A DNA stretch of 64,000 nucleotides from Candidatus Zixiibacteriota bacterium (GCA_017999435.1 JAGNLV010000003.1:372001-436000); one strand, 5' to 3'; positions 17,451 through 26,650 are shown, counted from the stretch's first letter. Notes: generated from the sequence alone by a model not told the origin. Program-made: numbers and translations.

Positions 17451-18653
17451 ATGAACGGACGGACGAAGTGGCTCTCGCTGATGGGAGCGGGCCTGCTGTT
17501 GACGGCGATGATCGGCTGCAGCGAATCGCCCACGGCACCGCAGACCGGAGGGAGCGACGGCACGGCAGTCGAATCGAAGGCGCCCGCCGCCGACTCGCTG
17601 CAGCTCCGCGCCCGCGTACAAACCGTCGACCAGAACCGCCTCAGACTCACCCTGGAAGGGGAAACCGACACGGTGGCGACCCTGCAGAACTGCCAGATTG
17701 TCCGGTACAGCGGCTTCTCGGAAGCTCCCGTCCCCTTCACGGAAATCCGGGTGAACGACTCGGTCGAAGTGGCCGGTCACCGCTACCAGAACGCCTGCGT
17801 GAACGCCTACCGGATCGGGATCTGTGAGGAACCGGGAGCGGTGCGGTATGCGGCGCGCGTCGAGACGGTCAACCGGGACCGCCGCATGCTGACTTTCGCC
17901 GGGAAACCGGATTCTGTCATCGCCAACCTGAACTGCGCGGTAGTCCGCCTCAACGGTAACAGCGAGGCGCCCGTCCCGTTCGACGAGATCAATCCGGGCG
18001 ATTCCGTGCAGCTCTATGGCGAGCGCAACCAGAACCGCTATGTCTACGCCCGCCACCTGGGCGTGTGCAGCCCCGGCGGAGGCGGCTATGATGTCGCCGT
18101 GCGGGACACGATCACCTCAATCGACTACGCCGCCGGCACCTTCACGATCGCCGGCCGCACCGAACTCATCACCGTGGACTCCGAGACCGTCATATGGACC
18201 AACCTCCGGATCCTCCACGAACAGCCGGATGAAAACGGGCGCGACCGCATGGGTATGGCGCTGTCGGACGGCGGCAATTTCTATCGCTCCGACCACGACT
18301 CAATTCTGGCCTTCACCGACGTCGCGGTCGGCGACGTGATAGAATTGCGGGCCGACATCGTCAACGAAACCACCCTCCGTGCGGCGGTGATCAAACTGAC
18401 GCCCGAGTGTCTGAGCCGCTGCCTCGCCTTCAGCGACCGCCTCGCGACGATCGATGTCGCCGCTCGGCTCGTCACCTTCGAAAACGAGACGCGGATCTGC
18501 TGGGTCTGCCCGGGGGCGAAATTGCGGGATCGTGACGGAGCGGAGATCACCCTCGCCGATTTCGCGGTCGGCGATTTCGTTGCCGTCAAGGGCTATCCCC
18601 TGGCGGGCGATACGTTGAAGATCTCCCAGATGGCGCTGACGGCAGAACCGTAG
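17451..18653 (+). CDS. Repeat lipoprotein with DUF5666-like beta domains
   Basis: A 400-aa lipoprotein: MNGRTKWLSLMGAGLLLTAM, lipobox MIGC at Cys23. The mature part is built from about four repeats of some 85 residues, each beginning with a 'RVQTVDQNRLRLTLEG' or 'RVETVNRDRRMLTFAG' strand pair and containing 'EAPVPFTEIRVNDSVEV'-like segments. This matches the DUF5666 type of small beta-barrel. Cysteines recur at the same place in the first two repeats (LQNCQIVRY, LNCAVVRL). AAGGAGG precedes the ATG. It follows the subtilase by 197 nt and is ended by a hairpin at 18790. Function unknown. Confidence 0.85.
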   Translation: MNGRTKWLSLMGAGLLLTAMIGCSESPTAPQTGGSDGTAVESKAPAADSLQLRARVQTVDQNRLRLTLEGETDTVATLQNCQIVRYSGFSEAPVPFTEIRVNDSVEVAGHRYQNACVNAYRIGICEEPGAVRYAARVETVNRDRRMLTFAGKPDSVIANLNCAVVRLNGNSEAPVPFDEINPGDSVQLYGERNQNRYVYARHLGVCSPGGGGYDVAVRDTITSIDYAAGTFTIAGRTELITVDSETVIWTNLRILHEQPDENGRDRMGMALSDGGNFYRSDHDSILAFTDVAVGDVIELRADIVNETTLRAAVIKLTPECLSRCLAFSDRLATIDVAARLVTFENETRICWVCPGAKLRDRDGAEITLADFAVGDFVAVKGYPLAGDTLKISQMALTAEP

Positions 18654-19430
18654 ACGTCTCCACCACAAAGTCGGTGAGACGCCCTCGGCGTCCGGACTCC
18701 CTCCCCGCCGGACGCCGATGCTTTCGTCGCTATCCGGGCAGGCATGGAGAGAGTAGACCGGTCTTGAGCTGGACGGTCTCAGGATGGAGGGCCGGATCAG
18801 GGTCCGGCCTTCCTCTTTGTCTTTTTGGCGCGTTCCCCCGCCCGCCCTCCGGACCCGGCTATCCCGTGGCTGAGGGGGGAGCAAGCTCACGCACGAAGTC
18901 GCCCGGCTGGTGCGCAGGTATCTTCTCGGTTCGGGGGAGGGACTCGCTCACGGCCACTGCTTCCCCACGACCGGATTGCCCGGCGCACAGCCTAATCCGG
19001 AGCCCTCCATCACGCAGCATGGCGTATCCATCACGCTCCCCTCGCGGCCGGGCGCAGGGTCGGAGCCAAGGGGAACCGAACGCCGGATGCCCGCCTGGAA
19101 TTTGACTTTCACAAGAACTCGCCGGGCCTGCGGCCGGGGTCGCCGGAAACCTCCTTGCCCCGTTGTGCTCTTGCGCCTGGTGACGCCGAACCGGGCAGGC
19201 GAATTTCGGCCGGGCCGACGAAAAAAGCGTGGACAGATTTGTTGGACAGAGCATATATTGGGGCAGCACCCACAGCTGCGGCGTCCGTCCTCCGGCTACG
19301 ATACGGGGGGACGGGCTGTCGAAGCAACCAAGCCGTCGTGTCCTTCGGGAGAGGAGGTCGTCGCGTTTGGCTCTGGGGTGAACTCCCTCCTCATCAGTGT
19401 TTTCAAATCAACCCTAAGGAGAGGTCTCAC
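18654..19430. other. Intergenic region with a possible promoter
   Basis: A 777-bp gap between two lipoprotein genes on the plus strand. Apart from the terminator at 18790 I see one promoter-like pair, TGGACA (19230-19235) and TATATT (19254-19259) with an 18-nt spacer, about 170 nt before the caspase-like gene. No coding sequence is convincing. Confidence 0.4.
18790..18826 (+). terminator. Intrinsic terminator after the repeat lipoprotein
   Basis: Stem GGCCGGA / TCCGGCC with a 6-nt loop, then TTCCTCTTTGTCTTTTT. It lies 134 nt after the lipoprotein stop and separates that transcript from the caspase-like gene. Confidence 0.6.
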
Positions 19431-20312
19431 ATGAAAAGGCTATTACTGGTTCTGAGTCTGTTGGGCATGATGACGGCGTTCTTTGGTTGCTCGAACGACC
19501 CGCAGACGACCGGTCCCGCTGTCGGCCAGGACACCCCCGGTACCCTGGTTCAGCGCCCCGAGTTCATCGATAACCGCCCGGATGCGGTGAAAGCTGCATT
19601 CACCAAGCTGGGCACACCCATTGAGTCGTCTGACCGGGTGGTCGCCGACGGCTTTTCCGCCGCCGATCCCAACCCGACCCCGGCTCACAAGTATGCGTAT
19701 GTCATCGGGATCTCCGATTACGACGGCACGGCCAATGATCTGAATTTCTGCGATGACGATGCGCGCGATGTCATAGCGTTCCTGAACAGCCAGGGTTTCA
19801 CCGTGCGCAGCGACATTGACTACAGCGCCTCGGCGGCCAACATCCAGGCGGGCCTGATCTGGTTGCGCGACGCGGCGGTTCCCGGCGACGAGGTGGCCTT
19901 CTTCTATTCCGGCCACGGCACCAAAGTGCGCCCGTCGGGTGGTTCGAGCATTATCTCGCGGGACCTGTACTACCTGACCCACGCATACGTCATGGGCTAC
20001 CTCAACGCGGCCAACTGCACGAAGAAGACGATCAATCTCGATGCCTGTGTCATCGGCGACTTCCATGCCGACTGCAAAACCGGCACCGTGCTCTCCACCG
20101 CCTCCGTATCCAAATACTCCTACGACGCCCCCGATCTGCAGAATGGCGCCTGGACCTATTTCTTCCTGGACGGCGCCATCAATCAGGGGTTGGCGTACAA
20201 CGAAGCGATCTCTACGTATGCCGAAGTGAACATGAAAGCCTGGGCGACCGCGAACAGACTCAAAGTCGATCCCAAACACACCGACATGTACACCGGCGAT
20301 CTGGATATCTGA
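19431..20312 (+). CDS. Caspase-like (C14) lipoprotein
   Basis: A 293-aa protein; ATG 19431 has AAGGAGAG 6-8 nt upstream. A lipoprotein signal (LLLVLSLLGMMTAFFGC, lipobox Cys19) is followed by a linker and a caspase p20-type domain from about residue 92: AYVIGISDYDGTANDLNFCD, DARDVIAFLNSQGF, VAFFYSGHGTK with His162, and TINLDACVIGDF with Cys206. Both residues of the clan-CD catalytic dyad are present. The C-terminal QNGAWTYFFLDG motif fits bacterial metacaspase-like proteins. Lipid anchoring places it in the envelope, not the cytosol. It is the second clan-CD protease within 7 kb. Confidence 0.9.
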   Translation: MKRLLLVLSLLGMMTAFFGCSNDPQTTGPAVGQDTPGTLVQRPEFIDNRPDAVKAAFTKLGTPIESSDRVVADGFSAADPNPTPAHKYAYVIGISDYDGTANDLNFCDDDARDVIAFLNSQGFTVRSDIDYSASAANIQAGLIWLRDAAVPGDEVAFFYSGHGTKVRPSGGSSIISRDLYYLTHAYVMGYLNAANCTKKTINLDACVIGDFHADCKTGTVLSTASVSKYSYDAPDLQNGAWTYFFLDGAINQGLAYNEAISTYAEVNMKAWATANRLKVDPKHTDMYTGDLDI

Positions 20313-20337
20313 CCCCTCTTCGCCTGTTCCTGAGTAA

Positions 20338-20373
20338 TGACAGCCCGCTTCCTCGGAGGCGGGCTTGTCATTT
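20338..20373 (+). terminator. Terminator-like hairpin after the caspase-like gene
   Basis: AGCCCGC (20342-20348) pairs with GCGGGCT (20359-20365), extended by TGAC/GTCA with one bulge; only a short T-run (TTT) follows. It starts 26 nt after the stop codon. Confidence 0.55.
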
Positions 20374-20596
20374 GGGGTGGGCAGGGGGGAGCGCGCGTGA
20401 GTGCAAGTCTCTCGTCGGACCGCTCCGCCCAAAAGAACCACCGCGGACTGTTTTTTTCTGTTATCCGGACGAACGGATTTCCAGGCAAGCTCCCTCTGAT
20501 AGCCAAGAGGTGAACTCGGAACCAGGAACCTGAGCGGCTGTGTCAACGGCTGGCACGAGTATGGCGGGTTCCGGGCTGTGGGTGCTACACAGCAGA

Positions 20597-20622
20597 GGCC
20601 GGGGACCGCGCCCGGCCTTCCT
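20597..20622 (+). terminator. Second terminator-like hairpin
   Basis: GGCCGGG / CCCGGCC with a 7-nt loop, followed by TTCCTTTC. It closely resembles the hairpin at 18790 (also CCGGCCTTCCT). Possibly a back-up terminator for the caspase-like gene or the end of an unseen transcript. Confidence 0.4.
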
Positions 20623-20743
20623 TTCAGCTTCATCCCCCCGAGCGACCGCCCGACGGTCTGCCACGAGCGGCGTTGCCATGACAGCCTGGGGGGGATCAGC
20701 CGCCGGCGGTCTTCCCGACACGACTAACAGCCAGAAACGCCAC

Positions 20744-21000
20744 TCATGAATTGTCTGCTTGACCAGCGAGTGTACGTTGCGTCGCCTCGGGTGCGGCCTG
20801 CCACCGCATGGGCGAGATGGTGGCGCGTTGGAACTTGATCTTATCCACCGCCTCGGCGAGGTGGGCGTAGATCACGGTCGTCGGGATGTCCGAGTGGCCC
20901 ATGAGCTTCTTGACCGTGGGCAGGTCGACCCCGGACATGACCAGGTGGCCGGCGAAGGGGTGGCGGAGGGTATGGAGCCTTCGAACTTCACGCTCACCGA
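20744..21000 (-). pseudogene. Tyrosine recombinase (integrase) C-terminal remnant
   Basis: The frame encodes the end of a phage-type/Xer-type tyrosine recombinase: RRLHTLRHPFAGHLVMSGVD, then PTVKKLMGHSDIPTTVIYAH. The Arg of the R-x-x-H box (LRH), the His of GHS and the nucleophilic Tyr (VIYAHL) are visible. The N-terminal DNA-binding domain and the first catalytic Arg region are missing, and the frame upstream runs into the tRNA, so this is a fragment of about 85 residues. It lies within 70 nt of the 3' end of tRNA-Ser, where integrative elements insert. Confidence 0.8.
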
Positions 21001-21067
21001 CTGAGGCCTCTCCCCCACTTACGAGAAGCCCTTCAGCTACCTTGCCGAAGAGCCCAAAACTGAAATA

Positions 21068-21157
21068 TGGCGGAGGAGGTAGGATTCGAACCCACGGTGC
21101 CCTCGCGGGCACAACGGTTTTCAAGACCGCCGCTTTCGACCACTCAGCCACTCCTCC
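21068..21157 (-). tRNA. tRNA-Ser (anticodon UGA)
   Basis: Minus strand, with a long variable arm as in all tRNA-Ser. The acceptor arms GGAGGAG (21157-21151) and CTCCTCC (21078-21072) pair perfectly; discriminator G at 21071 and an encoded CCA at 21070-21068. D-arm TGGCTGAGTGG, anticodon loop CTTGAAA with UGA, variable arm hairpin TGCCCGCGAGGGCA, and T-arm GGGTTCGAATCC are all visible. UGA reads UCA/UCG-type serine codons. Confidence 0.97.
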
Positions 21158-21322
21158 GTTCCGTTATGTCTGTCTCGTCCACTTCGGCCGCCCTTCCCGC
21201 CCTGCGTCCGTCTTCCGAACCCCCTCGTCGTCCAAGCGTCCGGTTCAGCGGATTGCCCGCCCCGGTTCCGCACCTTTCCTGCGCTGCACCCGGCGCGGCC
21301 GTGTCCCGGCGCTCTTACGCAG

Positions 21323-22531
21323 TCAGCGCCGCACTCGTTTTGCCTGCGGGCCGCCCTCAAGGCCAATGTGCGAACGGCTGCCGTCGGCGTTATAGATCAG
21401 CGTATCGCCGCCATTTATACCCGGGGATCCCTTGGTGAGACGGAAATCCGCCTCTCCCGCAAACAGCGGGTCGCCGTTGAGATTCCCGTTGATGCCGGAC
21501 TGATCCCAGATTGCCTCGTAGTTGCCGTCCTGGTTGCCGTAGACGATGTTGAACCGGAACTCCCACTTGGCCCAGTCGCCGTAGTTCCAGACTCCCACGC
21601 ACGGACACACCCATTGCTCGCGCCAGCCGTTGGCGGTGATGATATTGTTGGCGATCCGGCCGCGGGCCTCGCTCGACCAGGGCGCCACTCCGCAGTTGCC
21701 GTTGTGGTGCACGACATTGTTGGCAATATCCATGTACGAGGCGCCGGTCGCGATGATTCCCCACCCGAGATTGTCGTGCACGAGGTTGTTGCGCGCGATC
21801 ACCCAGGAGGTTCCGAACGCCCCGATTCCTTTCCAGTAGCCGCTGATGTCGTTCCGGTAGGCCGCACAGGTCGCATCCCAGGTCACGCCGATCCCGGCGC
21901 CCCGGCCGTCCCGTATCACGCAATCGGTCACGGTCGCCGCCGCGCCCCGGTAGAGCGCCACGCCGTCCCAGCCGTTGTCGACAATCCGGCAGTCCCGGAT
22001 CTCGATCTCGGAGCCCTCCCGTCCGAACACGCCTCCGATGCCGACCACGACTGAATCCAACCGGTGCGTGTTGCCCGCGATGGTGACGCCGGAGATGTCG
22101 ACGCGCGAGTTGCGCACCACGATCCCGGCGTCGGTCGCGTTCCCGTCCTTGTCCCGCCGTCCCCCGGTGATCGTGAGGTTGGCGATGCGCACCTCCGGGC
22201 AGTCGACGATGAACAGCCCGTAGCCGGCGTTGGTCTCCAGCCGGCTCTCGGTGCGGCTTTCTCCGATCAGCTCGAGCGACTTGCCGCGGATAATGAACCC
22301 GTGGGACGCCTCCACCGGCGTGTGCGGATCGAGGCAGTTTCCGCAGAGCGAGTCGGTAAACAGGCGCGGGCGGGCGCTGAAAGTCTTCGCCGCGATTACA
22401 ATAGTGTCGCCGCTCGCGGCGTAGTTGATCACCGACTGCAGGTCGGAGCCGCGTTCCACGGTGAGGCGCTCCGCCGCCGCCGGCAGAGCCGCGAAAAGCA
22501 CGAGCACACTGAACACCAGTCTCTTTCGCAT
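21323..22531 (-). CDS. Secreted right-handed parallel beta-helix repeat protein
   Basis: A 402-aa exported protein; ATG 22531 starts a good signal peptide (MRKRLVFSVLVLFAALPAAA), while an in-frame start 12 codons earlier spoils it. The body has many 20-30-residue coils of the pectate-lyase/NosD type: VRIANLTITGGRRD, VDISGVTIAGNTHRL, IEIRDCRIVDNGWDGVALYR, MDIANNVVHHNGNCGVAPW, RIANNIITANG. It ends with NLNGDPLFAGEADFRLTKGS, a common closing unit of such helices. Such proteins bind or cut polysaccharides; no catalytic residues could be assigned. No clear ribosome site. Confidence 0.88.
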   Translation of the reverse strand: MRKRLVFSVLVLFAALPAAAERLTVERGSDLQSVINYAASGDTIVIAAKTFSARPRLFTDSLCGNCLDPHTPVEASHGFIIRGKSLELIGESRTESRLETNAGYGLFIVDCPEVRIANLTITGGRRDKDGNATDAGIVVRNSRVDISGVTIAGNTHRLDSVVVGIGGVFGREGSEIEIRDCRIVDNGWDGVALYRGAAATVTDCVIRDGRGAGIGVTWDATCAAYRNDISGYWKGIGAFGTSWVIARNNLVHDNLGWGIIATGASYMDIANNVVHHNGNCGVAPWSSEARGRIANNIITANGWREQWVCPCVGVWNYGDWAKWEFRFNIVYGNQDGNYEAIWDQSGINGNLNGDPLFAGEADFRLTKGSPGINGGDTLIYNADGSRSHIGLEGGPQAKRVRR

Positions 22532-22652
22532 ACGCCGTATTAAGCGCTGCGCGGCGGCGGCGGGCAAGCAAAAAGCCGCCGGGAGGCCGGGCCACCGCCG
22601 CGGCCGCAGAATGTGATTCCCCGCGCCCCGCGCGCCGCCCAGATTCCCGCTG

Positions 22653-23759
22653 ATGGCCCACTATGCCGCTCTCCTGCTGTCCCGCCAGGCGCTTCGGCCG
22701 TGCGCCGCCGCTCCGTGGGTGCGGCAAACCATGGCCGCCCTCGACTGGCTCCGCGCCGAGGGACTGACTGTGATCAGCTCTGTGGGGATGCCTACCTGGG
22801 AGTTGATTTGTGCCGCCGCCGGTCTGCGCGGTGTGCCCCAGGTCGTGATCGTTCCGGGACCGGGTGGGGCTCGCGGCACGGCGCCTGACAGTCTCTGCGC
22901 CGCCTTCGGACTCGGCGAGACCGCCTCCTTTCACCCGCTCCCGGTCGACTCGCGCAAGGCCTTCCCATCCGCCCGGGACCAGGTCGTTTTCAGCCTGGCC
23001 GACCTTCTGGTCCCCATTTCCATCCGCCCCGGCGGTTTCATGGCGACCCGGCTGGCGGAGTACCGGTCGGCGGGCCGCGCGGTCGTCGACCGCTTCGCCG
23101 TCGCCTACCGCCCTCGGGAAGAGCCGTTGCGGTATGCGATCTCCGAACGCGAGCTGAACCCTGATCTCGAGAAGCTCTCTCGTCATTATGTCACCCATTG
23201 GACGCGTGCGGCCCGCGGACCATGGCCGGATGAACTCCCGATCGACTACTATCGGAGCATCCTGGCCTCCCCCGCCTACCCCCGTACCGCATTGGACACG
23301 CTGAGGAGGATTCTGACATCGCGGCGTCTCGTTGCGTCGGACCGCCATTTGCCCCGGGGTGTGCGCGCCGTCGCTTTCTCCGGCCTGTCCCCGCACCGAG
23401 TGCTGCCGCTGATACGCTGGCGCGCCCGGTATCGCGAGATGTCATTCGAACCTTACGGCGTCGCTATCGACGCCTCGGTCGCCCGCGAGCACGGCATTCT
23501 CCCGGTTGAGTACTGCGATCCCGCAACCCGGCCCGCGCTGCCGCCCGATGATCACTGGCGCCTGCAATCAAGCGGCGTCGTCGGCGACTGGGTGCGGGAG
23601 GAGGAGTACCGCTGCGAGGGTGATTTCGACCTGGGGACGGTTCCGGAGGAGGCCCTCCTGGCTTTCTGCCGGTTTCCCGCCGAAGCCGGCGATATAGCGC
23701 GGACCTCCGGCGTTCGCTGCCTGCCCCTGCTCGCCCGCGACCCGCGCCCCCCGGGTTGA
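22653..23759 (+). CDS. Conserved protein of unknown function
   Basis: A 368-aa cytosolic protein with neither signal nor membrane segments. The N-terminal part (WLRAEGLTVISSVGMPTWEL, then GVPQVVIVPG) looks like a Rossmann-type nucleotide-binding fold, loosely similar to DprA/LOG proteins. The C-terminal part (RAVAFSGLSPHRVLPLIRWR, MSFEPYGVAIDASVAREHGI, and EEEYRCEGDFDLGTV) resembles in pattern the short domain of AbiGi-type abortive infection proteins, an impression not a match. It lies head-to-head with the beta-helix gene. Start ATG 22653 is the first in the frame; no ribosome site is seen. Confidence 0.72.
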   Translation: MAHYAALLLSRQALRPCAAAPWVRQTMAALDWLRAEGLTVISSVGMPTWELICAAAGLRGVPQVVIVPGPGGARGTAPDSLCAAFGLGETASFHPLPVDSRKAFPSARDQVVFSLADLLVPISIRPGGFMATRLAEYRSAGRAVVDRFAVAYRPREEPLRYAISERELNPDLEKLSRHYVTHWTRAARGPWPDELPIDYYRSILASPAYPRTALDTLRRILTSRRLVASDRHLPRGVRAVAFSGLSPHRVLPLIRWRARYREMSFEPYGVAIDASVAREHGILPVEYCDPATRPALPPDDHWRLQSSGVVGDWVREEEYRCEGDFDLGTVPEEALLAFCRFPAEAGDIARTSGVRCLPLLARDPRPPG

Positions 23760-23767
23760 GGCCGGAC

Positions 23768-26650
23768 TTAGGGCGCCGTTGTTCCGCACGCCGCCGGGGC
23801 GGGCCCGCCCCGGAAAACGTAAGCGACCAAATAGGTCACGTCGGCGACCGTGATCGCGCCGCCCGCGTCGCTGTTGGCGTTGGCCTCCTCGGGACACAGC
23901 GGCGGCGGCCCCCCCCGGAACACATAGGCGATCAGGTAGGTCACGTCGACCACGGTGATATTCTCGTCCGGATCGCCGTTCACGTTGCCGCGCAGGCCGA
24001 GACAGCAGTCGGCGATCACGTCCTCGTAGACCGTGCTCGCGGCATCGGCGTTGGCCCTGATCTCCCCGAGCGTGTTACCGGTCACCACGGCGAACGCCAC
24101 GGTGTCGGTTTGCCCGGCGGCCATGGTGATCGGGCCGGCCGCCAGCACCTGCATAAGATCTTTCGTGGCCGTCTTGAACGTCTCCGCCGACCCGAAACCC
24201 GCGGCGAGAGCCGCGTATTTCTCCGCCTCCGTCCACCCATCCGACAGACCGCCGCCGTAATACGTGGTCAGGGACGCATCGGCGGTGAACGCCGACGCCA
24301 GCGGGCCGTCCAGCAGTTTGATCCCCCGGAACAGCGACAGCGTCCCGGCGTCGTTGTACGCCATCCACAGCACGCTGTCGGCGGCATCCCACCCCCCCGC
24401 GTTGAGGCTGAACTGCTCGACGTCCCAGTCCAGGTAGAGGCCGGCGCGCAGCCCGGTGATCTCGACCCCGCCGGAGTTGGTGAGGATATAGCGGAAGATG
24501 ATAAAGTCGTCGAAGGAGGCCTCCGTGAAGGCGTACGTCTCCTGGACGACCGCGAGGCCGATGGGGTTCTCCGCCCGGCTGTCATCGAAGCGGGCGGACG
24601 TTTCCTGATCGGCTTTCTTTCCGGGCGTGGAGCGGACGATGTTCCCGCCGTGGGCCACCCGAAAATCCCCGTCCGGCTCGCCGGCGGAGTTGCGCGCTCC
24701 ATCCGAGACCTGAGTGATGCTCCGCCCGAGGAGGAACGCCGACTCATAGACCTCATTGTCGAAGAGCGGGGCGGTCCGGAATCCGATACCGTTGGCCGGG
24801 AAGAACGAGCCGGTGTCCAGCCCGTAGGTTCCGTAGTTCGTGATCGTGCAGTGCAGGTTGTTGACATCGTGATCCGCCTGCAGCCGCTGCGAGCGCGGCT
24901 CGACCACGAAGTACAGCTTGGCCGGGACGGAGTACCCGCTCCCGGCGATCTGGAAGTCGATCGACAGAATGCTGCCCTCCGTCACCGTGTCGCTCACTTC
25001 CACGGCGAGGACATCGCTCGACCGCACCGTGTCCCACGCCGGGGCGGTCCCGAACGACACCGAGCCGTCGAGAACGCTGAGCGCGGGGTGGGATCCGGTG
25101 ATCGTTCCCGCCACATTGGCGACCACCGTTCCGCGGTTCTGGAGGATCACCGGCCCGGTGACGACGTCCCCGGCATGCACGAGCGGATGCGGGAACGACC
25201 AGATGCGGAGATTGGGCGCGGCCGTGGGCCCGGGCAGCGCGTTGAGCGCCGCCTGGCAGTCGATCACCCCCCAGCCGTAGGTGTTGTCCGGAAGAGAGTA
25301 CGTGTAATCCTGGGCGGTCGTCAGAATGGCCGCCTTGATCTGGTCCGGCGTCGCGTTCGGATTCTTCTGCCGCAGCAGTGCGACCAACCCGCTCACGTGG
25401 GGCGCAGCCATCGACGTCCCCGTCAAAAATCCGTAGGTGTTGCCCGGCAGGCTCGAGCGCACGGCGTAACCCGGCGCGCACACGTTCGGCTTGATCCCGC
25501 CGGTGCAGGGGGAGGGTCCGCGGGACGAGGAGCTGTAAATGACCGGCGGGCTCATCGTGTGGATGATGTTGCCTACTGCAAAGCAGTCGAGCGAGTCGAG
25601 CGCCCGGTCAGCCGGGTTGCGGACCGACTCCGGCAACGATCCCTCGTTACCCGCCGCGAAAATGTTGACGATGCCGAGCGCCTCCATGTTCTCCACCACC
25701 GTGTAGAACAACTCGCGGCACTCGGCGAATCTGATCCCCCAGCTGTGGTTCACCACGTCCGGGACGTCGCCGAAGGTCGTCGGGTCGCCGTCCGGGTCGA
25801 CCGCCCACTCGAAAGCATCAAAGATCGGGGCCCCGTGGATATCGATCACCGCCGCCGAGATCCACCGGGCGTCCAGCGCCACCCCCACCGTATCGCCCGT
25901 GGCATCGTCGTGCCCGACCAGAAGGCCCATCACGTGCGTGCCGTGCCCGTCGTTGCCGACGGTGTGCGGAAACGGTTCCTCGTCGAGCGGATAAAACCAG
26001 GCGGCCGCGGCGTTGCCGTCCAGACCTTTCCATCCGGAGGCGATCGCCGGGTGCGCGCCGTCGACCCCCGTGTCGAACGAGCAGATGAGCCGCCCGGCGC
26101 CGGTGTACCCGGCCTGCCAGGCCAGATTTGCCTTGATCACCGAGAGATTGGCCCCGACCGCCGTCGCCGATGACGGCGCCGGTTCCGGTGCGATGAGAGT
26201 GAGCTCGGGCGGCGCCGCCACCAAGTCCACGTCGCCGCGCCGCGCCGCCGCCCGGATCTGTCCCGGCGTCAGTTCAGCTTCGATGATGTTGCCCAGCCAG
26301 TGCGGGCGGACCCGGGCGGCCTCGCCGCGGGCTTCAAGCCCCCGGAGAAATCCGAGCACATTCGCCTGGCGCGCGCCGTGGGCCTCTTTGAGCCGCCGCA
26401 TCCCCTCGCGGTGCCGGGTCGCCCCATCGGGGTAGGATGAAGTCAGAGCGGCTTTGAGAGCGCGGGGATCGACCGCCCCCGTCACCCCGATCCAGACCCT
26501 GATTTTCTCTCCCGCCGCTTTCCCCTGCAGCCGCTCTTCCAGCTCCGGCGCCAGCCGGCCGGCCGACAGCATCGGCGGCGTCAGAATCCAGAGGCTCAGT
26601 GCTATGGACAGCATCCGCATACCGGCGACACTCATACGACCCGTCCTCAT
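23768..26650 (-). CDS. Large secreted subtilisin-like (S8) protease with dockerin-like tail
   Basis: A 960-aa exported protein. Signal peptide (MLSIALSLWILTPPMLSAG); propeptide-like region to about 150 (IIEAELTPGQIRAAARRGDV); S8 catalytic domain with Asp193 (ICSFDTGVDGAHP), His236 (GNDGHGTHVMG), oxyanion Asn335 (FAAGNEG) and Ser413 (TGTSMAAPHVSG). After it come a beta-sandwich region (about 470-600) and a long region (600-870) with alternating beta motifs. The tail carries two dockerin-like repeats ending YLIAYVFRGGPPPLC and YLVAYVFRGGPAPAAC. It lies 8 nt after the convergent unknown gene. Likely cell-surface or secreted degradative protease. Confidence 0.92.
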   Translation of the reverse strand: MRTGRMSVAGMRMLSIALSLWILTPPMLSAGRLAPELEERLQGKAAGEKIRVWIGVTGAVDPRALKAALTSSYPDGATRHREGMRRLKEAHGARQANVLGFLRGLEARGEAARVRPHWLGNIIEAELTPGQIRAAARRGDVDLVAAPPELTLIAPEPAPSSATAVGANLSVIKANLAWQAGYTGAGRLICSFDTGVDGAHPAIASGWKGLDGNAAAAWFYPLDEEPFPHTVGNDGHGTHVMGLLVGHDDATGDTVGVALDARWISAAVIDIHGAPIFDAFEWAVDPDGDPTTFGDVPDVVNHSWGIRFAECRELFYTVVENMEALGIVNIFAAGNEGSLPESVRNPADRALDSLDCFAVGNIIHTMSPPVIYSSSSRGPSPCTGGIKPNVCAPGYAVRSSLPGNTYGFLTGTSMAAPHVSGLVALLRQKNPNATPDQIKAAILTTAQDYTYSLPDNTYGWGVIDCQAALNALPGPTAAPNLRIWSFPHPLVHAGDVVTGPVILQNRGTVVANVAGTITGSHPALSVLDGSVSFGTAPAWDTVRSSDVLAVEVSDTVTEGSILSIDFQIAGSGYSVPAKLYFVVEPRSQRLQADHDVNNLHCTITNYGTYGLDTGSFFPANGIGFRTAPLFDNEVYESAFLLGRSITQVSDGARNSAGEPDGDFRVAHGGNIVRSTPGKKADQETSARFDDSRAENPIGLAVVQETYAFTEASFDDFIIFRYILTNSGGVEITGLRAGLYLDWDVEQFSLNAGGWDAADSVLWMAYNDAGTLSLFRGIKLLDGPLASAFTADASLTTYYGGGLSDGWTEAEKYAALAAGFGSAETFKTATKDLMQVLAAGPITMAAGQTDTVAFAVVTGNTLGEIRANADAASTVYEDVIADCCLGLRGNVNGDPDENITVVDVTYLIAYVFRGGPPPLCPEEANANSDAGGAITVADVTYLVAYVFRGGPAPAACGTTAP

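Noticed and set aside
21001-21151. N-terminal extension of the integrase remnant through the tRNA
   Set aside because: This part of the frame is the tRNA-Ser gene itself and a non-homologous linker, not recombinase sequence.
23756-26173. An 805-codon antisense frame over the large subtilase
   Set aside because: Arg/Gly/Val-rich with no domain; the minus strand has a complete S8 protease with all catalytic residues.
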